From the NCBI GenBank assembly GCA_045593825.1, contig JAZNXI010000137.1:1-12397 (forward strand): DNA of 12,397 nucleotides. Reading direction: 5' to 3'. This document shows, in pieces, positions 1 through 7,912 of the stretch; within the stretch, counting starts at the first letter, position 1; each line of letters opens with the position of its first letter. Made by a program: the position numbers and the translations under genes. Under the pieces are notes generated by a model. The model worked only from the letters and a program-made list of their open reading frames with translations, ran no database searches and was not told the origin of the DNA. The stretch comes from SIG299 sp045593825. Its GTDB lineage: Bacteria > Bacillota > Clostridia > Lachnospirales > Lachnospiraceae.

Positions 1-848
1 CCTTCTACATAGTACTTCTGTAAGCACATGAAGAGGATGGTAATCGGAACTGCTACCAGTACACCACCTGCACAGAATTCTGTGTAGTGAGCGGAAAGCA
101 TCTGTGGTGTAGAAATTAAACTCTGTAAACCTACTGCTACGTTCATACCTTCGCTGGTGTTATGAGCGATGTACTTAGCGAACATGAAGTCGCCCCATGG
201 GGACATGAACGCCGTTAACATGGTATAAATTACAATTGGTTTGGTAAGTGGCAGGATAATTTTAAACATAACCTGCGCTCTGTTTGCGCCGTCTACACGG
301 GCAGCTTCGTCAAGGGACTTGGAGATTGTATCGAAGAAGCCCTTTGCTACGTGGAAGCCCATACCGGAGCTTGCGGTGTAAACCAGGATAAGACCAGGCA
401 CGGAACCTGCACCTGTCATACCTAAATCGCTTAAAATATTATACAGAACGATTAAGGTGATGAAGCCAGGGAACATACCAAGTACTAAGCTGACATTCAT
501 AAGCAGCTTTCTACCGTTGAAACGCATTCTGGACAGAGTATAGCTGACACAGAATACCGTAAATGTCTGGATTACAGATACAGCAAGCGCAATAATCAAT
601 GTATTGGTGTACCACTTAACAAAGTTTGTATTCTTAATCAAGGATACATAGTTGCCGATACCCCACTGCTTTGGAAGCACGTAACCAACCTGCATGGTAG
701 TTTCCATACGGAAAGACTCTAACAAGATGCAGAAGAATGGTACCAGCCAGATGATACACATGGAGATAATAATTACATAAGTAATTACATTACCTAAAGT
801 TGTTTTAGCTTTTAAGCCCATTTTTGGTCTGGAAGTTTTCTCACTCAT
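1..848 (-). CDS. MalG-type ABC sugar transporter permease (partial, C-terminus cut by window)
   Basis: Inner permease subunit of a binding-protein-dependent carbohydrate importer (CUT1, MalG/GanQ type) in the cytoplasmic membrane. The reading frame is open from the ATG at 846-848 to base 1, giving 282 residues. It starts MSEKTSRPKMG, has a first membrane segment of the form NVITYVIIISMCIIWLVPFF, and carries the EAA loop signature LDEAARVDGANRAQ that contacts the ATPase. The last residues in the window, QKYYVEG, are typical of MalG proteins about ten residues before their end, so little is missing. Its ATG overlaps the stop codon of the upstream MalF-like gene by one base (TAATG), which points to translational coupling and equal amounts of the two permeases. 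The family assignment is firm. The substrate, malto- or galacto-oligosaccharide, is not decided by this sequence. Confidence 0.95.
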   Translation of the reverse strand, partial: MSEKTSRPKMGLKAKTTLGNVITYVIIISMCIIWLVPFFCILLESFRMETTMQVGYVLPKQWGIGNYVSLIKNTNFVKWYTNTLIIALAVSVIQTFTVFCVSYTLSRMRFNGRKLLMNVSLVLGMFPGFITLIVLYNILSDLGMTGAGSVPGLILVYTASSGMGFHVAKGFFDTISKSLDEAARVDGANRAQVMFKIILPLTKPIVIYTMLTAFMSPWGDFMFAKYIAHNTSEGMNVAVGLQSLISTPQMLSAHYTEFCAGGVLVAVPITILFMCLQKYYVE

Positions 849-2419
849 TACTGGAAATCCTCCTCGTTCTTATTGGATGGCATTACGTTGTATACGATTA
901 CGGACAGGGTTGCTACTACAACGAAGATCATAATCGCAAGAACGGCTGCCAGCTTATAGTTACTTTCTGCACCGGTGGTTACGTTAAACAACCAGGTTAC
1001 CAGCAAGTCGTAGTCCGACGCACTACCGGCGGCGATACCATGGGTGGATAACTTAGGATTTGTAACTGCACCGTTTGTTAACAGGAACATAACGTTAAAG
1101 TTGTTGATATTACCGATAAAACTGGTTAACAGGTATGGACCTGTGATAAACAGCATGTATGGTAATGTAATCTTTGTAAACTGCTGAACTGCATTTGCTC
1201 CGTCGATACGGGAGGACTCATACAGATCTTCAGGAATATTCATAAGGATACCGGTTGCCATTAACATTAAGTATGGAATACCAATCCAGATATTGATTAA
1301 GATAACCAATACACGACCGATGTCGGAGTTGCCCCAGAAATCGATTGGAGTGTCAATCCAGCCCCAGTTCATAAGGAAACCGTTAATAAGTCCGTTCTTT
1401 GCAAACATCTTACCTACATAAAGCAGGGAAACGAACTGTGGAATAGCAATTGTTAATACTAAGATACCTCTCCAAAGCTTCTTAAACTTGATACCCTTCT
1501 TGTTGATAAGAAGTGCTACCAGCATACCTAAGAAGTAGTTGGTGAAGGTTGCAAACACTGCCCATGTCATGGTCCATTTTAAAATCTGGCCGAACGCATA
1601 TGGCAGGTTACTGTCGTTGTTGGAACCACCAAACAGTGTACTGAAGTTCTGGAAGCCTACCCAGGTAAACAGGTTGGAATAACCGTCCAGCTCACGTCCG
1701 TAGTTGGTGAACGCAACGAAAATCATGATAATGATTGGTAATACGGTAAAGCAAACAATACCGGTTACCGGAATAGAAAGTAAAGTCTTGTGGAACTGAT
1801 GATCAAGTAAATCCTTGATATCGTCCTTTGCCTTAGGAAGCTTCTTACCCTTGGCAACTAATTCATCAACCTGCTTACTCTGCTTGACGTTCATTCTCCA
1901 TGCGCAAACAAATGCAACAATGATAATCATAGTAAGCACGCCGTAAAGTAAAATGTTAAGAGAGTTATGACCGTCTGCTCTTACATAGGTATCCAAAATT
2001 ACATCGTACTTCTTGCCCGGTGCAACGGTACCCAATGTTCTAAACAAATCTAACCAGTAAACACCGTTCTGAGGTCTGCCGTCTACCGGAGAAATGTTAT
2101 ATGGAACAAACATGTAAAAAATAAATGCAACTTCTGCAATCAGGAACATAAGTCCTCTGAAGATTTGTCCGCGGGACAAATTGCCAAAGCCCATTATTAA
2201 GTAGGACACCTTCGTTTGCCAGGTACCTTTTCCAAATGTTTTTATTGTATCAACGATTTCATTTTTAATTCCCTTGCAAAATCCCTTGATGCCACCCCAA
2301 ATGGCTTTACCAATGCTTGCAAGAATCGGAGGAATCGCACAGAAGAACAAATAAATGTTGTACAAAATCTTCTGCACGGCATTTAATTTAAAGTATTCCG
2401 ATCTGGTAAGCTTCTTCAC
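848..2419 (-). CDS. MalF-type ABC sugar transporter permease
   Basis: Second membrane subunit of the same importer (MalF/GanP type), 523 residues. About the first 200 residues form an N-terminal extension. It has a hydrophobic stretch near 20-45, membrane helices near 88-108 and 153-174, an exposed loop between these two, and then a charged cytoplasmic linker near 175-210. The transporter core follows, with helices from about 213 onward and the EAA loop EDLYESSRIDGANAVQQF near 397-414. Firmicute MalF proteins often have such an extension, while shorter relatives such as MdxF lack much of it. The start is a GTG at 2417-2419, preceded at good spacing by AAGGAAGG, and no better ATG lies upstream. 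The gene lies 107 bases after the binding-protein gene and overlaps the next permease by one base. A GC-rich hairpin in the upstream gap may set its expression below that of the binding protein. Confidence 0.95.
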   Translation of the reverse strand: MKKLTRSEYFKLNAVQKILYNIYLFFCAIPPILASIGKAIWGGIKGFCKGIKNEIVDTIKTFGKGTWQTKVSYLIMGFGNLSRGQIFRGLMFLIAEVAFIFYMFVPYNISPVDGRPQNGVYWLDLFRTLGTVAPGKKYDVILDTYVRADGHNSLNILLYGVLTMIIIVAFVCAWRMNVKQSKQVDELVAKGKKLPKAKDDIKDLLDHQFHKTLLSIPVTGIVCFTVLPIIIMIFVAFTNYGRELDGYSNLFTWVGFQNFSTLFGGSNNDSNLPYAFGQILKWTMTWAVFATFTNYFLGMLVALLINKKGIKFKKLWRGILVLTIAIPQFVSLLYVGKMFAKNGLINGFLMNWGWIDTPIDFWGNSDIGRVLVILINIWIGIPYLMLMATGILMNIPEDLYESSRIDGANAVQQFTKITLPYMLFITGPYLLTSFIGNINNFNVMFLLTNGAVTNPKLSTHGIAAGSASDYDLLVTWLFNVTTGAESNYKLAAVLAIMIFVVVATLSVIVYNVMPSNKNEEDFQ

Positions 2420-2468
2420 TTTAAAGACCTTCCTTCCCTTGCCTAGTTACGTAGTTTTCTTAAGTATG

Positions 2469-2492
2469 CCCGGGGAACTTACGCTCCCCGGG
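2469..2492 (-). other. Intercistronic GC-rich hairpin between binding protein and permease genes
   Basis: CCCGGGGA (2469-2476) and TCCCCGGG (2485-2492) form a perfect 8-base-pair stem with an 8-base loop. It sits 34 bases after the stop of the binding-protein gene. No run of U follows on the minus strand, so it is not a textbook terminator. Hairpins in this position in malE-malF type operons are known to protect the upstream mRNA from 3' decay and to lower permease expression. That role is inferred here. Confidence 0.6.
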
Positions 2493-2526
2493 ACATAAAT
2501 TTGACTATAAGTTACTTTTTGATTTA

Positions 2527-4077
2527 TTACTGTGGAATAAGTTCTACAGTACCGTTTTCGCCGTGTACAGTTAACTGAATCTTGTAGTTACCATCTGTTT
2601 CTACAACATAGTTTGCTGCTGGGAAAGCGATATCCCAGTTGAGACCCTGACGTACCTTGAATTCCATACCTGCTGTTAAAGCGAAAGTATCAACTGTTGT
2701 CCAAACGCCATCCTTATTTTCCATAGCGAAGTCCATATCCCAGTTAGTGCCGTTTACAGTACCGATAACGGTGAATGCGTTCTTAACTTCATCAGACATG
2801 CTGAATAAGCCATTGATGCTGTCTTCGTAAGCCTGAAGAGCTGCCTTTAATTCGTCATCTGTGGTAGCTGCCTTAGCTGCTACTGCGTAAACCTTGGAGA
2901 TATCCCACCAAGAACCGTGGATGTTACCCTGTGGAGTTGCGTATGCACTCTGAGCTGCTAAAGCGGAGAGAGCTGCGTCAGCCTTAACTGCATCTGTAGC
3001 CTGAGCATTTAAGTTGGATGGACCCCAACCGAACTGGTTGAATCTTTCAAGCTGGCAAGCTTCGTCTGTTAAGAAAAGAGCTAACTTCTGAAGAACTGCA
3101 CCCTTCTTAGCATCAACCTGTGGCTTAACACCCAGAAGCTTGTTACCGGAGAAGGAAGCTAAGTGATAGGACTTACCATCAACTGTGAAGGATGGAAGAT
3201 CTGCTGCTGCGTAGTTATCGCCAAGAGCTGCCTTAACGTCGTTAGCTGCCCAAGTACCGGAAATAACTACTGCGGATGGAACTGCTGCTGCAAAGTCTGC
3301 ACCTGCGGAAGAGCTGTTGTATGCAGGGGACTTGAGAAGCTTCTGCATGCCCTTAAGAGCAACGAGACCAGCTTCGGAATTGAAAGTATCGTTTACGGAT
3401 ACGAAATTAGCTTCTGCGTCTGTTGTCCACTCGGAAACACAACCTGTAGCGAACATGAATGCTACGTTGTACCAACCGGATGTTTCAAGTTCCATGGAGA
3501 AGAGTCTGCCAGCTGCTTCACAGTCAGCGATGATGTCTTCTAAGCTATCGATATGATTTTCCTTAACAACGCTCTTATCGTAGTACATGTAGTAACCGTT
3601 ATCGGAAGTGAGTGGGTAGCAGTAAAGCTTACCACCAACGGAAGCTGCCTTAACAGCACCTGCGTCGTTCTTTTCTGTAACTGTTGCTGCTGCCTGCTGA
3701 CCAAGTTCGTTTAAAGCGCCTGCCATAACGAGACGGGAAAGCTGGTCCTGAGCGAAACAGAAGATGTCTGCACCATCTTCAACGCTGTTGATCATCTGAG
3801 TTGCGGATTCTGCTTCAGATACGCCTTCAACTGTTGCGTTGATTACGATACCTGGGTTAGCTTCTTCGAACTTGTCGATCTGAGCTGCTGTTAATTCCTT
3901 TACACCATCAACTTCAGATACCCATACGGTGATGTCGTATGTACCGTCAAGTGTGGTTTCTGTGCCTGCGTTGTTGCCTTCGTTACCCTTGTTGTCGTCG
4001 GTCTTGCCGCCGCATGCTGTTAAGCAAAGCATGAGAGCCATTACAAGAGCAAGGATAGATGTGATTCTCTTTTTCAT
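2527..4077 (-). CDS. Lipoprotein sugar-binding protein (MalE/GanS type) with C-terminal starch-binding-like domain
   Basis: Extracellular solute-binding protein (family 1) that would deliver oligosaccharides to the MalF/MalG-like permeases; 516 residues. A lipoprotein signal peptide ends in the lipobox LTAC with Cys22 as the lipid-anchor site, followed by a Gly/Asn/Asp-rich linker. The binding-protein fold runs from about 45 to 430. It includes the typical DIFCFAQDQLSRLVMAGAL segment (104-122), which resembles the MalE region containing DIIFWAHD. Residues about 434-516 form an additional small beta-rich module with FTVIGTVNGTNWD near its start and EFKVRQGLNWD later. It resembles, from memory, SusE/SusF-like or other starch-binding beta-sandwiches. 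Classical MalE lacks this part and is about 120 residues shorter. The ATG at 4075-4077 has the ribosome site AGAGGAG. The gene lies 68 bases after the GH13 gene with no terminator between, so it belongs to the same operon. Confidence 0.93.
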   Translation of the reverse strand: MKKRITSILALVMALMLCLTACGGKTDDNKGNEGNNAGTETTLDGTYDITVWVSEVDGVKELTAAQIDKFEEANPGIVINATVEGVSEAESATQMINSVEDGADIFCFAQDQLSRLVMAGALNELGQQAAATVTEKNDAGAVKAASVGGKLYCYPLTSDNGYYMYYDKSVVKENHIDSLEDIIADCEAAGRLFSMELETSGWYNVAFMFATGCVSEWTTDAEANFVSVNDTFNSEAGLVALKGMQKLLKSPAYNSSSAGADFAAAVPSAVVISGTWAANDVKAALGDNYAAADLPSFTVDGKSYHLASFSGNKLLGVKPQVDAKKGAVLQKLALFLTDEACQLERFNQFGWGPSNLNAQATDAVKADAALSALAAQSAYATPQGNIHGSWWDISKVYAVAAKAATTDDELKAALQAYEDSINGLFSMSDEVKNAFTVIGTVNGTNWDMDFAMENKDGVWTTVDTFALTAGMEFKVRQGLNWDIAFPAANYVVETDGNYKIQLTVHGENGTVELIPQ

Positions 4078-4145
4078 TTTTGTCTCCTCTTTCTTTGAAA
4101 AATTTTTTATTTTAAAGATTCCCCTTGGGTAAATCTTTAAGTACG

Positions 4146-5735
4146 TTATTTAATGATTACACTGGTCTGCGGTCCTACAGTCAAGGTAGTTCCTTTCAGA
4201 CTTGCCTCACCCTGTCCGATAAATGCAACGAGCTTTTTCAACTCTGCCGGGAAGTCGGAGCAGGTAGATAAATCAATTACCACTTCCTCTGTGGAAGTGT
4301 TGTGGAGCAGTACGGTTTTTCCTTCGTTGTAAGTAATCAGAAAACCACCAAACGTATTTTCTCCAAAATCCAGCGCTTTATAATCGCCTCGCGCAATTTC
4401 AGGATACTGCTTTCTAAGGCTCATAAGTTTGCCGTAATAATGAAGAAGACTTGTTTCGTCTGCCAGCTGGTCTGCCACAGTGCCGTTTGTTTGCTTTTTG
4501 GCTTCGTAGGTTGTACCGGTTGGATTTTTAATGGTATCTTCGTCGCCCCAAAGCATTGCCAGACGGCGGTTTGCGTCGGTGTTAGCAGAACCGCGGGTTC
4601 CCTTTAAACCGATTTCTTCACCATAATAAATAAATGGTGAGCCGCTGCACAGCAGGTAAAGATTTGCTGCCATGTGAGCCTGCTTGGTGGACGGAGTAAG
4701 ATATCCGGCCGCACGGTCCATATCGTGGTTGGCAATGAAGGATGTCATCATGCCGCCCTCTGCATTGGCCGCCAGAACTAGGTCCTGATACTTTTCCACA
4801 TATTTGGTATAAACGTTGATGTCTTTTCCTTTGGCCGCATTGGAGATATAAGCCTCTCCCTGTGCCACCTGGAAGTTAAAGCAGTTTAATGCTTCTACAT
4901 ACTGTAAGGTTTCGCTGTCGTTGGACCAGCACTCACCCACACAGTAGATGTCCGGCTTGTACGCTTTTAATTCCTCCATATACCACTTCCAGAAGTCAAC
5001 ACTGCGTTCTGTATCATTGAAGTATATATATTTAATCGCATCAAAGCGGAAGCCGTCAACACCCAGATCCAGGTAATATTTTGCTACCTTCAACATCTCC
5101 TTACGGACAACCTCGTTATCGTAATTTAACTCCGGCATATCGGTGGAGAAGTTGCACTCGTAATACTCCAGGTTGCCTCCCGGAATTCCGGTATAAGCAA
5201 GACCTGCGGTACGCTCATCGATTGGCGCCCAGGAATAAATATCGTAATACGGGTCGTTTTTGTTGCCATCTTTATGAGCATTGCTGAACTTCATGAACCA
5301 TTCGTGGCTGGTGGAGGTATGATTGATAACCAGGTCTAAGATAACTTTTACGTTTCTCTCATGACAAAGCTCGATGAGCTCCACCAGGTCCGCTTCGGTT
5401 CCGAATTTAGGATCTATTTTGTAATAATTTGATGTGTCGTATTTATGATAGGACGGAGATTCGAAAATTGGGGAGAGCCAGATGCCCTGGACTCCCAGGC
5501 TGTTTTCGGAATACATGTTGCCGTCGTTTAAGTAGTCCATCCGGTTGATGATACCACGTAAATCTCCGGTGCCGTCTCCGTTGGAGTCGGAGAAGGAACC
5601 TACAAAGATTTGGTAAAATGCCCTGTAGTTATCATCTGTTGGGTCCGGAGCAGCCTTTGGCTTGCCGGAGCAGCCGCCGAGCAGCATGGTCATCATAAGC
5701 AAAATTGCAACACTTATTTTTCCGATACGTTTCAT
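4146..5735 (-). CDS. Lipid-anchored GH13 alpha-amylase-family glycosidase
   Basis: Alpha-amylase-family (GH13) hydrolase, 529 residues, acting on alpha-1,4-glucans outside the cell. The signal peptide ends in LLGGC, with lipidated Cys22. All GH13 regions are present. Region I is DLVINH (134-139), region II is GFRFDAIKY with nucleophile Asp232, region III is VGECW with acid/base Glu268, and region IV is FIANHD with Asp338. The calcium-type loop DSNGDGTGD lies at 50-58. The fifth region reads MPELN (200-204), close to the MPDLN form of neopullulanase and intermediate (GH13_36-like) enzymes and unlike the QPDLN of oligo-1,6-glucosidases. A C-terminal beta domain follows from about 440. The start ATG has AAAGGCGG upstream. 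It lies 42 bases downstream of the galactanase gene, so one mRNA is likely. The family is sure; the exact bond specificity is not. Its place in a galactan-like locus is the odd point. Confidence 0.95.
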   Translation of the reverse strand: MKRIGKISVAILLMMTMLLGGCSGKPKAAPDPTDDNYRAFYQIFVGSFSDSNGDGTGDLRGIINRMDYLNDGNMYSENSLGVQGIWLSPIFESPSYHKYDTSNYYKIDPKFGTEADLVELIELCHERNVKVILDLVINHTSTSHEWFMKFSNAHKDGNKNDPYYDIYSWAPIDERTAGLAYTGIPGGNLEYYECNFSTDMPELNYDNEVVRKEMLKVAKYYLDLGVDGFRFDAIKYIYFNDTERSVDFWKWYMEELKAYKPDIYCVGECWSNDSETLQYVEALNCFNFQVAQGEAYISNAAKGKDINVYTKYVEKYQDLVLAANAEGGMMTSFIANHDMDRAAGYLTPSTKQAHMAANLYLLCSGSPFIYYGEEIGLKGTRGSANTDANRRLAMLWGDEDTIKNPTGTTYEAKKQTNGTVADQLADETSLLHYYGKLMSLRKQYPEIARGDYKALDFGENTFGGFLITYNEGKTVLLHNTSTEEVVIDLSTCSDFPAELKKLVAFIGQGEASLKGTTLTVGPQTSVIIK

Positions 5736-5777
5736 AAAATCCGCCTTTATCCTCTTTGTTACTATTTTGTGCCCGGC

Positions 5778-7742
5778 TTATTTTGCCACGGAGTTTAACA
5801 GGGCGTCATCAATTTTGCCCCATGCTCCGGCGCCTTCGCCGCTGCACTTTACATGAATACCCACAACCAGCTTGTCTGTGCCGTTGTATTCAAATTCTTC
5901 GATTAAACCGGTGTCCCAGTTACCGTAACCGCTGATGCCCATAGGAGCTGTTGCAACGATTTGGTCGTTAATCTTTACGTAAGCGTAAATGTCTGTTTCA
6001 CCACAGTCACCGCCCATGATGGAGATAGCGTACTTATAAGTACCGGCCTTTAAATCCTTTACTTCCTGCTCCAAGTCGAAGTCTACTGTGTTCTGGGCTG
6101 CGCTCCAGAAATGATAATGGAGAGAACCGGTTAAGGAGTCTGTCTTTTTATCCTCAACATAAAGCTCATCCATGGCATTCTTAGCAGTTGCTACCCACAC
6201 AGGACTGTTTTCTTCGAAACTGTAGTCTGTTAAGAAGTTGAATTCAATCATGGAAACGTAACAATGTGCTTCCATGCCGTCTGCCTCACCGACGATGTCG
6301 TATTTTGCTACGCCGCCGTTGTACATTTTATCGTAATCTACATCCTTCCAGGTAACAGCAACTTCCTGCTTGGAGTTGTCTGTCATGAAAGCGTTAACCT
6401 TTTCAGGAAGAACGATGGTACCGTTTAAGTCGAACATTACGTCAACCGGCTCGATGGAGTCGGCCTTGATTGGCGCGTCATTACCTGTGCCAAGTAAGCT
6501 CCATACCTTTAAGGATTCCAGTGGCTTACCTTCTGAATCAAAGAACGCCTGATTGTCACAAGCGCAGCCGCCGTAGTACTTGCCCGCATCGTCAGGGTCA
6601 TATTCCTTTGCATAGGAGGATGCCCAGCCTGCACCGTACTTTTCCCAAAGAGCGGAATTTTCTTCCCAGGAGTTGGTACCTACAGAAATCCAGGTGCCTT
6701 CCCAGTAGAACACGCCGATACCGTTGTGAATATCATTTACTACGGTATCCACCACGTTACGAACGTGATTTGTCTGACCCTGTACTGTCATTGGGTAGTC
6801 CAGGGTTACGCCACCGCCGCCGGAAACGGAGTTGCCGGAGAAGTCGGTGTCGCCATCTGTATAAGTATATGCTGTTTCTGCAACCATAACCTTTTTGCCG
6901 TAGGTATCTGCCACATGATTAAGTACGTTAGTAAGATTTTCTAATGTACCGTGCCAGAACGGATAATAGGAAGATGCAAATACATCATAATCTAAACTGT
7001 AATAATTTAACTTCTTTGCATAGTCGGCATAGCTGCCTGCCTTTTCAGGATTTGCAAAGTGTACTGCCACCAGTGCCTCAGGGAACACCTCTCTGGTTGC
7101 CTTGGAGCCGGCCGCCATAATCTTGTAGATGTTCATCCAGATTTTTTCGCCGCAGATGGCACCGTTGGTTTCATTACCAACCTGTACCATACCAACGTCA
7201 ACCTTGGCATCCTTTAACTTGTTAAGGCTTTCTACCGTATATTCGTAAACCGCATTTGCCTTAGTTTCGATATCCATGCCTGCCCACGCCTTTGGAACCA
7301 TCTGCTTTGCAGGGTCTGCCCAGAAGTCAGAGTAATGGAAGTCTACTAAAAGCTTCATACCGTACTTGGTAGCTCTCTTACCGATTTCTACTGCGGTGTC
7401 AATGTTACAGTTACCGCCGCCGTAGCCGTTGCCCTCAGAATCAAACGGGTCAACCCATACACGCACACGGATGTAATTGATGCCGCTTTCTGCCAGAGTC
7501 TGGAATACGTCTTTTTCGTTGCCTTCGAAGTCATAATACTTAACGCCCGCTGCTTCCAAAGCCGGAACCTGGGACGAGTCCATACCGAGGATGAAATCCT
7601 CCGGCATGTTTTCTACCTTTTCCACAAACAATGTGTCTGACGGAATTGGCTTAACATCGATTTTTTTGCTGCCGCAGCCCGCGAACCCTGCCAGGGCACA
7701 CACTGCAACTGCTACTGCGCAAAGAGTCTTTACTTTTTTCAT
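5778..7742 (-). CDS. ganB: Lipid-anchored GH53 endo-beta-1,4-galactanase with Ig-like and CBM61-like modules
   Basis: Endo-beta-1,4-galactanase that cuts the galactan chains of type I arabinogalactan or pectin at the cell surface; 654 residues. The start chosen is the ATG at 7740-7742. It follows GGGAGG at ideal spacing and opens a lipoprotein signal peptide ending FAGC (Cys23). The frame continues upstream to a TTG at 7862, but that lies ahead of the likely transcription start. The GH53 barrel spans about 48-420. It opens with EDFILGMDSSQVPALEAAG and includes the acid/base Glu191 in VQVGNE and the nucleophile Glu289 in VMVAETAY. An Ig-like (bacterial atypical Ig) stretch spans about 430-500. 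Residues about 505-652 form a beta-sandwich starting with DYSFEE and ending GAWGKIDDALL. This resembles CBM61, a galactan-binding module known on GH53 enzymes. It is the first gene of the operon, behind promoter 7853-7881. The symbol follows Bacillus subtilis ganB. Confidence 0.95.
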   Translation of the reverse strand: MKKVKTLCAVAVAVCALAGFAGCGSKKIDVKPIPSDTLFVEKVENMPEDFILGMDSSQVPALEAAGVKYYDFEGNEKDVFQTLAESGINYIRVRVWVDPFDSEGNGYGGGNCNIDTAVEIGKRATKYGMKLLVDFHYSDFWADPAKQMVPKAWAGMDIETKANAVYEYTVESLNKLKDAKVDVGMVQVGNETNGAICGEKIWMNIYKIMAAGSKATREVFPEALVAVHFANPEKAGSYADYAKKLNYYSLDYDVFASSYYPFWHGTLENLTNVLNHVADTYGKKVMVAETAYTYTDGDTDFSGNSVSGGGGVTLDYPMTVQGQTNHVRNVVDTVVNDIHNGIGVFYWEGTWISVGTNSWEENSALWEKYGAGWASSYAKEYDPDDAGKYYGGCACDNQAFFDSEGKPLESLKVWSLLGTGNDAPIKADSIEPVDVMFDLNGTIVLPEKVNAFMTDNSKQEVAVTWKDVDYDKMYNGGVAKYDIVGEADGMEAHCYVSMIEFNFLTDYSFEENSPVWVATAKNAMDELYVEDKKTDSLTGSLHYHFWSAAQNTVDFDLEQEVKDLKAGTYKYAISIMGGDCGETDIYAYVKINDQIVATAPMGISGYGNWDTGLIEEFEYNGTDKLVVGIHVKCSGEGAGAWGKIDDALLNSVAK

Positions 7743-7750
7743 TTGCTTTT

Positions 7751-7790
7751 CCTCCCGAAATTTGTTGTACAAACTTTTTACTTCCGGAGG
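7751..7790 (-). promoter_or_regulatory. Possible Shine-Dalgarno-masking hairpin in galactanase leader
   Basis: On the minus strand CCTCCGGAAG (7790-7781) can pair with TTTCGGGAGG (7760-7751). The pairing is antiparallel with one G-G mismatch and one wobble. The second arm contains GGGAGG, the ribosome site of the galactanase gene, so the fold would hide it. The loop is about 20 bases and AT-rich. Only the pairing is visible; a regulatory role is inferred. Confidence 0.35.
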
Positions 7791-7813
7791 ACTCTTTTGC
7801 CTGACTGTCTTTA

Positions 7814-7831
7814 AGCGCAACGATAGCGCAA
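7814..7831 (-). promoter_or_regulatory. Putative LacI-family operator, galactanase operon copy
   Basis: On the minus strand this reads TTGCGCTATCGTTGCGCT. It is a repeated TTGCGC half-site, and GCGC-N7-GCGC forms an inverted repeat. It lies about 15-32 bases after the expected transcription start. A near-identical element follows the regulator's own promoter at 9075-9092, matching at 14 of 18 positions. That match is the main reason to propose it as the binding site of the neighbouring LacI-family protein. Confidence 0.6.
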
Positions 7832-7852
7832 CTTTATGGATAGTACACATCA

Positions 7853-7881
7853 AGTCTACCAAAGGGGGTCTCCGGTGTCAA
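7853..7881 (-). promoter_or_regulatory. Sigma-A promoter of the galactanase-amylase-transporter operon
   Basis: A perfect -35 TTGACA (7876-7881) and -10 TAGACT (7853-7858) are separated by 17 bases, predicting a start near 7846. The leader before the galactanase ATG is then about 100 bases. It holds the operator-like element and the possible hairpin over the ribosome site. Confidence 0.8.
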
Positions 7882-7912
7882 TGTTCAATTTGTACATTTC
7901 TTATTTATTTTT

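Noticed and set aside
3163..3543. Open frame of 126 codons on the plus strand inside the binding-protein gene
   Set aside because: Cys-rich shadow of the Ala/Thr-rich binding protein, with no ribosome site and no recognisable family.
4114..4138. Hairpin between the amylase and binding-protein genes as a terminator
   Set aside because: The stem is AT-rich with an internal mismatch and the U-run is not directly adjacent. At most it is a processing or stability element.
6470..6889. Open frame of 139 codons on the plus strand inside the galactanase gene
   Set aside because: It is antisense to a complete GH53 enzyme with all motifs, has Arg/Ser-rich meaningless sequence and no ribosome site.
7743..7862. 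N-terminal extension of the galactanase to a TTG at 7862
   Set aside because: The extension covers the promoter -10 area and leader, has no ribosome site and would bury the clear lipoprotein signal peptide that starts at 7742.
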